A DNA stretch of 37,551 bases. Source: a virus. The position numbers were made by a program, and so were the translations under genes. Every line of letters begins with the position of its first letter. Position 1 is the first letter of the stretch. Below the pieces are notes generated by a model. That model ran no database searches. It was given only the letters and a program-made list of their open reading frames with translations, and was not told the origin of the DNA. The stretch covers positions 1-37,551 of IMG/VR virus record IMGVR_UViG_3300001679_000003; one strand, written 5' to 3'. Below are positions 1-7,090 of this stretch, piece after piece.

Positions 1-91
1 CAAGAACAACAATTTACATTCAGAGAAACTACAGACGAATTTACTCACTGTTTATGGGTAAAGCCAAACGGATTTTGGTCTGAAGCGGTAA
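1..91. repeat. Terminal overlap, left copy
   Basis: Bases 1-91 are identical to bases 37461-37551. Read as the overlap of a circular assembly, this gives a 37,460 bp unit genome. The overlap lies inside a gene (37452 onward) that reads straight through the junction in frame, which supports circular closure over a true terminal repeat. A short packaged direct terminal repeat cannot be excluded from sequence alone. Confidence 0.9.
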
Positions 92-273
92 GAGTAAATA
101 TAGAAAAGACTACAGGCGGAGATTGGAAGGTTTATATGACAACATCATCAGGCGGATATGAAGCAGGTTTTGATGTTTTTGAGCGCACTAGAAATCAAGC
201 ATCAGCATTACTATTTGCCACTGAGTGGGCAGAAACTGTTTCATCAGAACTTAACAAAAAGGTGGCATCATGA
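1..273 (+). CDS. Small early protein, 5' end at 37452 across the junction
   Basis: Bases 1-273 are the 3' part of an ORF whose ATG is at 37452. Joined, it gives about 93 residues beginning MTSQEQQFTF. I do not recognise the family. The product is soluble-looking with no membrane segment, and has many aromatic and threonine residues. It is the second gene after the early promoter at 37115-37142. The next gene starts at 270, overlapping its end by 4 bases. A role in early host takeover is possible from position only. Confidence 0.7.
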   Translation, partial: QEQQFTFRETTDEFTHCLWVKPNGFWSEAVRVNIEKTTGGDWKVYMTTSSGGYEAGFDVFERTRNQASALLFATEWAETVSSELNKKVAS

Positions 274-422
274 ACAACCAAGAACGTGAAATCAGAATGT
301 TAAAGAAAATCTGCAAATTACAAGATGAGATTATTTCTAACTATCAGAAAACCATTATTCCTTTGGCAAAAGAAAATATCAAACTTCTTGAAGAAGAATT
401 ATTTAAGTGTGGTGGAAAATGA
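270..422 (+). CDS. Small predicted coiled-coil protein (50 aa)
   Basis: The ATG at 270 overlaps the previous stop (ATGA) and the frame stays open to the TGA at 420-422. The product begins MNNQEREIRML. It is rich in Lys, Glu, Leu and Ile with heptad-like spacing, so it is probably one helix or a short coiled coil. The family is not recognised. Support is the ATGA coupling at both ends and the uninterrupted chain of small genes around it. Confidence 0.55.
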   Translation: MNNQEREIRMLKKICKLQDEIISNYQKTIIPLAKENIKLLEEELFKCGGK

Positions 423-592
423 CTACTAAGAAAACGTGTGATATGACTGATGCCTCATGGTTGCCTAAAGAAGAGTACGACGCTTATATGAACGACCCTA
501 AGAACTTTGCTGAAGAGGAAGATGATATTGATTCAGATGATGATATGACACCCGAACAGACAAATGCTTGGTTATTGAGTGGAGGTTGGTAA
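419..592 (+). CDS. Small acidic protein (57 aa)
   Basis: I chose the ATG at 419 over the in-frame one at 407 because it makes the usual ATGA overlap with the upstream gene. The product begins MTTKKTCDMT and carries a strongly acidic run (EEEDDIDSDDD) near residues 34-44. Very acidic small phage proteins often mimic DNA or bind host enzymes, but no such family is recognised here. The next ATG (592) overlaps the last base of its stop codon. Confidence 0.6.
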   Translation: MTTKKTCDMTDASWLPKEEYDAYMNDPKNFAEEEDDIDSDDDMTPEQTNAWLLSGGW

Positions 593-687
593 TGATAGAT
601 AAGATTATTGAATGGGTTGCTGTATTTCTAACAGCAGGAATATTCTTGGCGTGTATTGGATATATTTTAGTGGGGACAAATCAATGA
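592..687 (+). CDS. Very small membrane protein (31 aa)
   Basis: The ATG at 592 shares its A with the upstream TAA, and the frame ends at the TGA at 685-687. The product begins MIDKIIEWVA and is almost entirely one hydrophobic helix (about residues 8-27), so it is a single-pass membrane peptide. The family is not recognised. It is too short for standard ORF thresholds. Evidence is the overlaps at both ends and the helix pattern. Confidence 0.45.
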   Translation: MIDKIIEWVAVFLTAGIFLACIGYILVGTNQ

Positions 688-851
688 GCAGAACAACTGA
701 TTGGGTTTTAGACCAAGAAGAAGCAGGAGAGTTAATCTATGTAGAGGGTAGGGGGTACATTAAGCCGGAAGAGTATGCTAGTGAGTATATGAAAACACAA
801 CAATTTGAGAAGGAATTTGATAAGGCGTTCCCACCTAGGAGAGACACATGA
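684..851 (+). CDS. Small hypothetical protein (55 aa)
   Basis: The start at 684 (MSRTTDWVLD) is preferred to 612 because it makes an ATGA overlap with the membrane peptide upstream and avoids a long overlap. The product is charged and soluble-looking and ends in a basic-proline segment (FPPRRDT). It overlaps the next gene by 4 bases. No family is recognised. Confidence 0.55.
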   Translation: MSRTTDWVLDQEEAGELIYVEGRGYIKPEEYASEYMKTQQFEKEFDKAFPPRRDT

Positions 852-1069
852 CTAAAGAACAATACGAGGATTTCGCTAAACGCGCAAACGCAGGTGAGAA
901 CATTTGGTCTGAGGATGAAGTATCAGACTGTTGTACTGCCCCAATAATTAGGGGTGATTTGTGTTCATCTTGCTTAGAACATTGCGAGGCAAGTGAAGAG
1001 GATTGTGTAGATGGTGACGCAGGATATGACCAATACAAAGAAGAAAGAGCGGGGCTATTAGATGTTTGA
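848..1069 (+). CDS. Small cysteine-rich, zinc-ribbon-like protein (73 aa)
   Basis: The product begins MTKEQYEDFA. Between about residues 27 and 51 it has cysteines and a histidine in the pattern DCC...C-x2-C-x2-HC...C, resembling the single zinc ribbons of many short phage proteins. The rest is acidic. Zinc binding is inferred from spacing only. It is coupled by 4-base overlap to the gene before and by 8 bases to the membrane peptide after. Confidence 0.6.
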   Translation: MTKEQYEDFAKRANAGENIWSEDEVSDCCTAPIIRGDLCSSCLEHCEASEEDCVDGDAGYDQYKEERAGLLDV

Positions 1070-1145
1070 TATATTACTAGGAATGTTTTTAGTCTGGTGG
1101 GCGATATTAGTAATTTACGCAATTTGGTACATGGGAGATGACTGA
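1062..1145 (+). CDS. Very small membrane protein (27 aa)
   Basis: The ORF starts at the ATG at 1062 and ends at TGA 1143-1145. The product begins MFDILLGMFL and is one tryptophan-rich hydrophobic segment followed by an acidic end (MGDD). It is a predicted single-pass membrane peptide, the second in this small-gene chain. It overlaps both neighbours. No family is recognised. Confidence 0.42.
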   Translation: MFDILLGMFLVWWAILVIYAIWYMGDD

Positions 1146-1267
1146 TGAATGCAAGAATTTGGGTTTTAACTGTGGCAGGAATGACGTTCTACTTTGACAC
1201 TATCGATGAAATGGAAGAACACATGAAAGGTTATTCAAGACATGATTATGATTGGGGTTGGGAATGA
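1145..1267 (+). CDS. Small hypothetical protein (40 aa)
   Basis: The ATG at 1145 shares a base with the previous TGA, and the stop TGA is at 1265-1267. The product begins MNARIWVLTV and is acidic and aromatic at its C terminus. The function is unknown. The one-base overlap upstream and 4-base overlap downstream fit translational coupling. Confidence 0.42.
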   Translation: MNARIWVLTVAGMTFYFDTIDEMEEHMKGYSRHDYDWGWE

Positions 1268-1476
1268 ACGCATTAACAGAGCCTTGGCAAATAGCATTGT
1301 TTAGACTGAAAGCATTAGCCAAAGGACTAGAACTAGAAATTAAGGGTATGAAAATGTCACGCGGAAGGTCGGCATATTCAATCGCTAAAGAGGAATATGG
1401 TTTAAAGGGAAACCGGACAACTGTATTAGAAAAACTAAACGCCTTGTATGAGGCAGAGAAGGAGATATGGAAATGA
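1264..1476 (+). CDS. Small basic helical protein (70 aa)
   Basis: The ATG at 1264 (MNALTEPWQI) gives the ATGA overlap and is preferred to 1252. The sequence is helical and Lys/Arg-rich. Residues 32-55 (SRGRSAYSIAKEEYGLKGN) resemble a short helix-turn-helix segment, though this is not diagnostic. It is followed by an overlapping HTH gene, so both may act in early gene control. Confidence 0.55.
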   Translation: MNALTEPWQIALFRLKALAKGLELEIKGMKMSRGRSAYSIAKEEYGLKGNRTTVLEKLNALYEAEKEIWK

Positions 1477-1805
1477 TATGGCAAAGAATGAATTTTGATT
1501 TACCAGTACATAGAGTGGTTAGAAAAGATGCACCTATAACGAGTCACATAGGGGCAAATTCAGTAGATATGGCAAAGACCACAGAAGAGGTTTATAGGGC
1601 TATTGAGTCATTTGGTAAAAAGGGATGTATATCAGATGAGGTTAGAGGAATGTTAGAACATCGGGCTTATGGAACAGTAACTTCAAAATATAGTTGGCTT
1701 AAAGAACAAGGCTATATTAAAGTTGATATGAGGGTACGCAAAGGGGCAACCGGCAGACCACAACATATCATGTGGACTTACGATAATTACAAGGGGGAAG
1801 TATGA
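1473..1805 (+). CDS. Winged-helix DNA-binding protein (110 aa)
   Basis: I chose ATG 1473 over 1467 because it gives an ATGA overlap and sits about 8 bases after the AAGGAG at 1459-1464, while 1467 would be too close. Residues about 35-95 (TTEEVYRAIESFGKKG, then a recognition-like helix, then SWLKEQGYIKVD and a basic wing) look like the winged helix of many small phage proteins. It probably binds DNA and may regulate early or recombination genes. It overlaps erf by 4 bases. Confidence 0.62.
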   Translation: MIWQRMNFDLPVHRVVRKDAPITSHIGANSVDMAKTTEEVYRAIESFGKKGCISDEVRGMLEHRAYGTVTSKYSWLKEQGYIKVDMRVRKGATGRPQHIMWTYDNYKGEV

Positions 1806-2401
1806 GCATACAGAAGAAACTATTTGAGTTTAGACAACAAGCCGTAGCGGTTAAGAAGAACGCCAAAAACCCTTTCTTTAAGAGTAACTATGCGGATATA
1901 AATAGCGTGATAGAATCGGTTAATCCAATACTTGATGAGTTAGGTTTGGTATTTACTCAATGCCCTAACATCTTAGATGGTATGGATGTATTAACTACTA
2001 GAATTAGTATTGCTGAAGACCCCAAAGAATATATAGAGTCGAATGTTAGATTGTTACTACCTAGTGCTGATATGCAAAAATTAGGTAGTGCTATAACCTA
2101 CGCTAGACGTTATGCTTTAATATCTATGTTTGCCCTAGAGACAGCAGATGATGATGGAAATGATGCCATTACACCGAAGAAAGTTTCTAAAAAAGTCGGG
2201 AAAAACGAAAAAAAAGGGTATAATAAAACTCCAACACAAGCATTTAATGAAAGAGTTGTTAATGCCTTTGAGATTTTAGAAGAAGCCAAACATATTGGGG
2301 ATATAGAAATGGCGGGTAAAGTTTACCATCAAGCCAAGAGTGAAAAAATTACACAAATTCAAGATAGGTGTATAAAACTATTTGGCGATATTTTTGATTA
2401 A
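1802..2401 (+). CDS. erf: ERF-family single-strand annealing recombinase
   Basis: This 199-residue protein matches the ERF superfamily. Near the N terminus it has the NPFFKSNYADINSVIES block, then NPILDELGLVF, and in the middle the typical LGSAITYARRYALISMFAL stretch and an acidic ADDDGND turn. ERF proteins coat single-stranded DNA and anneal complementary strands during phage recombination and genome circularisation. After about residue 125 there is a lysine-rich linker and a helical tail. It ends the small-gene chain, with the SSB-like gene after a structured gap. The family call is confident. Confidence 0.9.
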   Translation: MSIQKKLFEFRQQAVAVKKNAKNPFFKSNYADINSVIESVNPILDELGLVFTQCPNILDGMDVLTTRISIAEDPKEYIESNVRLLLPSADMQKLGSAITYARRYALISMFALETADDDGNDAITPKKVSKKVGKNEKKGYNKTPTQAFNERVVNAFEILEEAKHIGDIEMAGKVYHQAKSEKITQIQDRCIKLFGDIFD

Positions 2402-2403
2402 GA

Positions 2404-2526
2404 ATTAGTAGGGCTTGGTATCCGTTTACTAATCGGTGGCGTTTCCGACATTTAGCCATTGCGCTAAGTATCTCCCCGTCGTCGTTAGGTTAAAAAGAAG
2501 TTATCCGACTGGTTGCCGTAAGCAAC
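2404..2526 (+). promoter_or_regulatory. Structured intergenic RNA region before the SSB gene
   Basis: The 158-base gap holds no ORF but four consecutive inverted repeats: ATTAGTA 2404-2410 with TACTAAT 2427-2433; TCGG 2433-2436 with CCGA 2445-2448; TTAGC 2452-2456 with GCTAA 2463-2467; and GTTGC 2512-2516 with GCAAC 2522-2526. The stretch looks richer in G and C than the flanking genes. It could be a leader element, a processing site or a small RNA. No known riboswitch class is recognised and there is no U-run typical of a terminator. Confidence 0.45.
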
Positions 2527-2559
2527 TACTTAATTCAACTAAACAACTAGGAGAGAAAA

Positions 2560-2886
2560 ATGGAATACAATACCCCATACGAAGCCAAACCAAACACAGC
2601 AAGAATATTTGTTGAAGATGGGCTTTTTTCTAAAGCAGGTGTAGTGCCTTTAATACAACAAGGTAAACCAATAATTAAAGTGTTAGTCAACATAGATGGT
2701 ATAGATAAAGAGATAGCACTATGGTTCGATATGATTTGGGAAAACGGAGAAAAAACAAACCAGTTTAAAACAACTAAAACTGGAAGCAAGATTTTATCTG
2801 GTAAAGTAAAAGACCCACATCAACCTAACACTCAAGCACCACCTACAACACAATCACCAGAGTTTGATGATGATATACCTTTTTAG
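2560..2886 (+). CDS. ssb: SSB-like single-stranded DNA-binding protein
   Basis: This 108-residue protein has a compact N-terminal domain (about 1-78, beta-rich), a Pro/Thr/Gln-rich linker (about 84-99) and ends SPEFDDDIPF. That acidic tail ending in DDIPF is the conserved SSB C-terminal tip by which SSB recruits repair and replication partners. The N-terminal domain does not obviously match the bacterial OB-fold SSB, so the call rests on architecture and on the neighbour erf. The ATG at 2560 has a good site (AGGAGAG). SSB and ERF would work together on recombination intermediates. Confidence 0.7.
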   Translation: MEYNTPYEAKPNTARIFVEDGLFSKAGVVPLIQQGKPIIKVLVNIDGIDKEIALWFDMIWENGEKTNQFKTTKTGSKILSGKVKDPHQPNTQAPPTTQSPEFDDDIPF

Positions 2887-2895
2887 GGTGTCATT

Positions 2896-3651
2896 ATGAG
2901 TGAAAACATTTTAGGATTGGATATAGTAATATCCCACAGTAAGAATTCAAAAGAATTAAGAAAAAAAGGTTACGCAGTATTGAGCGCAGACGGTGGCGCA
3001 TATACAGAATCTATAACCGTACCAACAATAAATATCTATAGTCTTAGATATGATTTAAAAGCGAAAGATTACCAAGCATCAACATTAGGGTTTAAATTTC
3101 AATTGTCTAAAAACAAGGTAAAGATACTAAACTTCTTTAAAGAGTTGGTTGAAGATTTTGGCGCACCGAAGATTGCCTTTGTAGGAAAGGGGGATAAATA
3201 CTGTTTTAGATTTTTGTTAGCAACGTATTTCCTAAACAGCATTGTTAAAGATGTTCATGGTGCGCATATAAAGTCAGTTAAATATATTGATGGTAGTTCA
3301 GATGATTTTGAATCAGTAGCATACACAAACCAATACTACGTACAGGCTATGGAAATGGAGGATAGTTACAACTATGCTGAGATTGTAGAGAAACTCCAAA
3401 CAGCATATTGGACTTTTGCCAAGACAATGCCGAATAATCCACACGAATACACTTTAAGAAAAAATTGGTACGGTGATTTCCCTAATTACGATTTTCTAAG
3501 GGTGGCAACATATTTGCGTATGTTCGGAGAGTTTGAAGAGTTTGGTGGCTCTATGTGGCGGATATTGAAAATAGGTAATTATAAATATTGGTGTTGTGCT
3601 TTTGACTATACAAACGATAAAGTAGATTTAATTAACAGAGCAAAATTATAG
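2896..3651 (+). CDS. Unknown phage protein with C-terminal 'TLR.NW...YKYW' domain
   Basis: This 251-residue protein is of unknown function. The last third (TMPNNPHEYTLRKNWYGDF, then FLRVATYLRMFGEFEEFGG, then LKIGNYKYW, ending LINRA) resembles a conserved domain I recall from many phages, often near methyltransferases. The N-terminal part starts with a strand (ILGLDIVIS) that could be an RNase H-like fold, but no catalytic set is clear. It has a 9-base gap to the SSB gene and an 8-base gap to the decarboxylase gene. It is likely part of the cassette 2896-7578. Confidence 0.6.
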   Translation: MSENILGLDIVISHSKNSKELRKKGYAVLSADGGAYTESITVPTINIYSLRYDLKAKDYQASTLGFKFQLSKNKVKILNFFKELVEDFGAPKIAFVGKGDKYCFRFLLATYFLNSIVKDVHGAHIKSVKYIDGSSDDFESVAYTNQYYVQAMEMEDSYNYAEIVEKLQTAYWTFAKTMPNNPHEYTLRKNWYGDFPNYDFLRVATYLRMFGEFEEFGGSMWRILKIGNYKYWCCAFDYTNDKVDLINRAKL

Positions 3652-3659
3652 GAGAATAA

Positions 3660-4037
3660 ATGAAACTAGGAAAGCATTTAATTATGGATTGTATTATTTC
3701 TGAAGAAGGAATCGAAGATTTGTACAATAAAGAAAAACTTAAAAATATAATTGAAGATGTAACAAAGTCAGTAGGTTTAAGACCGCTTTCAGACGTTATG
3801 CTTTATGAAGTAAACGATACACACACAGGAATAAAAGAAGATGTTGGCGTTACAGGAATGGTAATCTTCATGGAAAGCCACTTCAGTATTCACACGTTTC
3901 CAGAAAAGAAATACGCATCACTTGATATTTATTCTTGTAAAGACTTTGACCATTTACAAGTATGTGAATATATAAAAAAAGCATTAAGTGTATCAAAGTT
4001 AAATTCATCCGTTTTAGTTCGCGGAAACGATTTGTAA
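3660..4037 (+). CDS. speH: S-adenosylmethionine decarboxylase proenzyme (SpeD/SpeH, class 1B)
   Basis: This 125-residue protein has the signature MESHFSIHTFPE. Aligned by eye to the small bacterial/archaeal AdoMetDC, the self-cleavage site is Glu72-Ser73 (Ser becomes the pyruvoyl group), with His78 and Cys93 matching the catalytic His and Cys. All processing residues are present, so it should mature to alpha and beta chains. The family makes decarboxylated AdoMet, normally the aminopropyl donor for spermidine. No spermidine synthase gene is in this genome. The gene lies 9 bases before a methyltransferase gene, which makes a use of AdoMet other than host polyamine synthesis worth considering. 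Confidence 0.92.
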   Translation: MKLGKHLIMDCIISEEGIEDLYNKEKLKNIIEDVTKSVGLRPLSDVMLYEVNDTHTGIKEDVGVTGMVIFMESHFSIHTFPEKKYASLDIYSCKDFDHLQVCEYIKKALSVSKLNSSVLVRGNDL

Positions 4038-4046
4038 GGGCGTAGC

Positions 4047-4682
4047 ATGGAAAGTATAAAAAAGTTCGCTAAAGGCATAGTAAGGAATGGAGATTTCTAC
4101 AATCAGACAGAAATAGATGGATTGGTAGGAAATGTAAAGGCATCTATTTATTATTCAGACCCACCTTGGGGTGATGGCAATATCAAGTATTGGAATACAA
4201 TGAATAAGAAAATGAACGCAGGAAAGGATGTGGAAGATGTTGAGTGTTTTAGTTATACAGATTTCTTAGATAGGGTTTTAACGTATGCGACTAAATATAC
4301 AGATGGTTGGGTGGTTATTGAATATGGGAAAAGATGGAACGACAATCTAATTGAAATGGCTAAGAAAAAAGGGTTACATTATTGTGGAACAGTGGAAACA
4401 CTGTATAGCGGTAAACTTCCATTAGATGTTAATTTCTTTAGAACAGATAGGGTTATGACTGTGCCAAACACCGAAGATATTTACCATACTAAGGATAATA
4501 GAACAGTTCAAGTTATATTTGATACATTGTTTGAAGGGCAGGATATGACAGGTAAATGGGGAATGGACTTATGTTGTGGTCTAGGACTAACCGCAAAGGC
4601 TTGTTTATCGCATAATATGAGTTTTGTTGGTAATGAATTAAACGAAACAAGAATACAGAAAACGTACAACAGGTTTAAATAA
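4047..4682 (+). CDS. DPPW-type methyltransferase, probably DNA adenine/cytosine N-methylase
   Basis: In this 211-residue Rossmann-type enzyme the catalytic motif DPPW (residues 38-41) precedes the AdoMet-binding motif I (MDLCCGLGLTA, about 173-183). That circularly permuted order is typical of beta-class amino-methylases, and DPPW marks enzymes acting on exocyclic amino groups. There is no large target-recognition domain, so specificity may be short or supplied by a partner. The start is 9 bases after speH, and the TAA overlaps the next ATG by one base. The actual donor could be AdoMet or, speculatively, decarboxylated AdoMet. Methylation of another substrate is possible. Confidence 0.78.
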   Translation: MESIKKFAKGIVRNGDFYNQTEIDGLVGNVKASIYYSDPPWGDGNIKYWNTMNKKMNAGKDVEDVECFSYTDFLDRVLTYATKYTDGWVVIEYGKRWNDNLIEMAKKKGLHYCGTVETLYSGKLPLDVNFFRTDRVMTVPNTEDIYHTKDNRTVQVIFDTLFEGQDMTGKWGMDLCCGLGLTAKACLSHNMSFVGNELNETRIQKTYNRFK

Positions 4683-5875
4683 TGAGCGATAAGAAGAATA
4701 TTAACAATGTACGGATATATAAGAAAGAGTCTGTATTAGAAGAGGCGTTAGACCGATTTGAGTTTTTGTTTGAAGAGTTTGACAGGGTTATCGTTAATAT
4801 ATCTGGTGGCAAAGACTCAACGATTGTTTTGGAGTTGGCTTTATCTGTGGCTCGTAAATTAAACCGCCTACCACTTGAGGTTATGTTTTTCGACCAAGAG
4901 GCTGAGATTATGTCAGTTATCGAATACATCAGAAATATACAAGCAAGAGAAGAGGTTAAGTTTCATTGGTATCAAATACCTATAACCATTAATACAAGTG
5001 CCAGTATTTCAGAACAAAGTGTCGTTTGTTGGGATAAAGATAAAGAGGACATTTGGGTTAGGGAAAAGGAAAAGGAAAGCATTAAAGAGAATGTTTATTA
5101 TCCTATGGATACATACTTTAACAAGTGCTTTAATTTCATTGCTGAGAAAGACTTTGTCGGCAATGATGGTAAGAGTTGTATGGTGGGCGGTGTTAGAGCA
5201 GAAGAAAGTGTAATTAGAATGGCTTATCTGTCTAAGGGAAATGTTTACAAAGGGGTTACTTGGGGCAAAAATACTAGCAAGAATACAGGCAAAGGCAGGT
5301 ATGTTTTTTATCCTATTTATGATTGGAGTTATACCGATGTTTGGAAATATATTTATGAAAATCAGATAGAGTATGCTGATTACTATAATTTAATGTTTAT
5401 GAAGAAAGTTGCAATTCCAGATATGAGGGTGTCTTGTGTATTCCACGAGAATAGCGTTAAAGCATTAGAGTATTTGTCAGAATATGAGCCGGATAATTGG
5501 AACAAAATATCAGCACGAATTGTAGGTGCGAACACTTATAAAACCCTCAAGGGCGAAAGTTATACAAGACCAAAAAAGTTGCCTTATATGTTCAATACAT
5601 GGAGAGATTATTTTTTACATCTTTTAGTTACAGTTATTGAAGGGGAAGAACTTAAAGAAAAGTATGTTGGGATGGGTATGACATTAGAAAACTATATAAG
5701 ACGAAAGGCTTTAATGTTTACAACAGAACAAAACCGTATTGAAGAAGATGTAGAATATGGTTGGCAGATAGGGGTAAGCACCTTACTAAAGAATGATTAT
5801 TGTGGAACGCTTATGTCTAATTTCAAGGTTAAGATTTTGCCTTGGTTGGCTAATAAATACGAGGATAGTAAATGA
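4682..5875 (+). CDS. PP-loop ATPase, PAPS reductase/IbrA-like
   Basis: This 397-residue protein has the PP-loop SGGKDS at residues 41-46, followed by the helix TIVLELAL. It also has a GGVRAEES box near the middle and an RVSC motif, as in PAPS reductase-like proteins of the IbrA/DUF3440 group. PP-loop enzymes adenylate a substrate before sulfur or nitrogen transfer; related DndC does this in DNA phosphorothioation. It is far longer than a metabolic PAPS reductase and its next gene is an IbrB-like ParB protein, the classic pairing. Its substrate is unknown. It starts on the last base of the methyltransferase stop and overlaps the ParB gene by 4 bases. Confidence 0.85.
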   Translation: MSDKKNINNVRIYKKESVLEEALDRFEFLFEEFDRVIVNISGGKDSTIVLELALSVARKLNRLPLEVMFFDQEAEIMSVIEYIRNIQAREEVKFHWYQIPITINTSASISEQSVVCWDKDKEDIWVREKEKESIKENVYYPMDTYFNKCFNFIAEKDFVGNDGKSCMVGGVRAEESVIRMAYLSKGNVYKGVTWGKNTSKNTGKGRYVFYPIYDWSYTDVWKYIYENQIEYADYYNLMFMKKVAIPDMRVSCVFHENSVKALEYLSEYEPDNWNKISARIVGANTYKTLKGESYTRPKKLPYMFNTWRDYFLHLLVTVIEGEELKEKYVGMGMTLENYIRRKALMFTTEQNRIEEDVEYGWQIGVSTLLKNDYCGTLMSNFKVKILPWLANKYEDSK

Positions 5876-6519
5876 AAAATGAAATAAAGAAAATTATTAA
5901 AGACTCGGAATTAGATGATGCGGAAGTAAGAGTTTTACTTACTGAATTAATAAGAGAGTTATCGCCTTATGGAAGTCAGCCTGTTGATTGTATTGAATGG
6001 GTTGATATTAACGATGTTGAGGCTAACGATTATAATCCGAATAGTGTTGCCAAGAAAGAAATGGAATTGTTATACAGGTCTATCAAGAAAGACGGTTACA
6101 CACAGCCAGTAGTTACATTCTACGATAAAGAAAGAAAAAAATATATTATTGTTGATGGATTCCATAGAAGTTCAGTCTTGCGCTCAAGAACGGATATTCG
6201 TGAAAGGACTAATGGTATGTTGCCTGTAGTAGTTATTGAAAAATCAGTAGAAGAAAGATACGCATCAACAATAAGACACAATAGGGCTAGAGGTACACAC
6301 TCTGTTACATCTATGACTTCTGTTGTATTTGGTATGAAAGAAAAAGGATTGAGTGATACCGAAGTAGCAAATGAATTAGGAATGGAAGATGAAGAGATTG
6401 TAAGGTTGACGCATATTGGTGGTTTCTCTGCTTTGTTTAAAGATGCCGAGTATTCTAGTAGTTGGGCTACTTACGGTCAGTTAATGGAAAAGAAGAGGTA
6501 TTTAGAAGATGGAGATTAA
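5872..6519 (+). CDS. ParB/Srx-fold protein, IbrB-like (first of three)
   Basis: In this 215-residue protein the ParB N-terminal domain spans about residues 40-140: VDINDVEANDYNPN, then IKKDGYTQPVV, then the GxxR loop DGFHR (95-99), followed by the IbrB-type box HNRARGTHS (136-144). A helical HTH-like part follows (about 150-190). The ParB fold binds nucleotide and DNA, and some members are nucleases or ATPases. Pairing with a PP-loop protein is the known ibrAB arrangement, where the E. coli genes affect expression of immunoglobulin-binding proteins. No ParA is present, so partition is unlikely. Confidence 0.85.
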   Translation: MKNEIKKIIKDSELDDAEVRVLLTELIRELSPYGSQPVDCIEWVDINDVEANDYNPNSVAKKEMELLYRSIKKDGYTQPVVTFYDKERKKYIIVDGFHRSSVLRSRTDIRERTNGMLPVVVIEKSVEERYASTIRHNRARGTHSVTSMTSVVFGMKEKGLSDTEVANELGMEDEEIVRLTHIGGFSALFKDAEYSSSWATYGQLMEKKRYLEDGD

Positions 6520-7090
6520 ACAATTATCAACAGATAGCATTACAGGCTATGAAAAGAACTATAGAACGACTACAGAAAAAGGTGTTGAGGCATTAAAGCG
6601 TTCTATTGACTCAGTTGGGTTTGTTGTACCTATTGTCATAGATAAAGATAATGTCATAATATCAGGACACCTAAGACTTGCGGTTGCTAAAGAAATAGGC
6701 ATGGAAGAAGTGCCTTGCGTATTAGCGGATAATCTCACAGACAAACAAGTTAAGAAGTTACGGTATCTTGATAATGAGGTTCATAGGTTATCTAAATGGG
6801 ATGACGCGCTTTTAGCCGATGAAAAAAGATGGTTAGAGTTAATGTCAAAAGATGACGGATGGGAATTCATTAGTAATTTGTTTGGTGAGTCCGTATTAAA
6901 TAACTATAAGATTGATGACATTATTGTTACATCAGACAGTATTTTAAAAAAACAATCTGATATGCAAAAACAATTTACTGAGAGAGCAACCGCAAAAACA
7001 ATAACAACAGAAAGAAATGTTGGTGGTAAGTTAGTTGCTCAACATATATGTCCTAATTGCAATAAAGAAGTATTTACAGGAATAAAATGA
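6509..7090 (+). CDS. ParB/Srx-fold protein (second of three)
   Basis: In this 193-residue protein the ParB N-terminal domain covers about residues 1-110, with KNYRT, the helix EALKRSIDSVGFVVPIVI and the GxxR loop SGHLR (52-56), followed by VPCVLADNLTDKQ. This resembles the ParB domains found ahead of phage DNA methylases. The tail carries one CxxC pair (Cys181, Cys184), half a zinc ribbon. It overlaps the first ParB gene by 11 bases and the third by 4. Distinct sequence suggests an old divergence, not a recent duplication. Confidence 0.83.
   Translation: MEIKQLSTDSITGYEKNYRTTTEKGVEALKRSIDSVGFVVPIVIDKDNVIISGHLRLAVAKEIGMEEVPCVLADNLTDKQVKKLRYLDNEVHRLSKWDDALLADEKRWLELMSKDDGWEFISNLFGESVLNNYKIDDIIVTSDSILKKQSDMQKQFTERATAKTITTERNVGGKLVAQHICPNCNKEVFTGIK

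Noticed and set aside
1-91. True packaged direct terminal repeat
   Set aside because: The 91-base identity lies in the middle of a coding frame that reads through, which is more simply an assembly overlap of a circular genome; not fully excluded.
835-1122. Minus-strand ORF of 95 residues opposite the zinc-ribbon gene
   Set aside because: No ribosome site, opposite to a continuous chain of overlapping genes; a shadow.
2402-2559. AdoMet (SAM) riboswitch ahead of the SSB-speH region
   Set aside because: Attractive because speH lies downstream, but the stems and loops do not match any SAM riboswitch core I know, and the unit is more than 1 kb upstream of speH.
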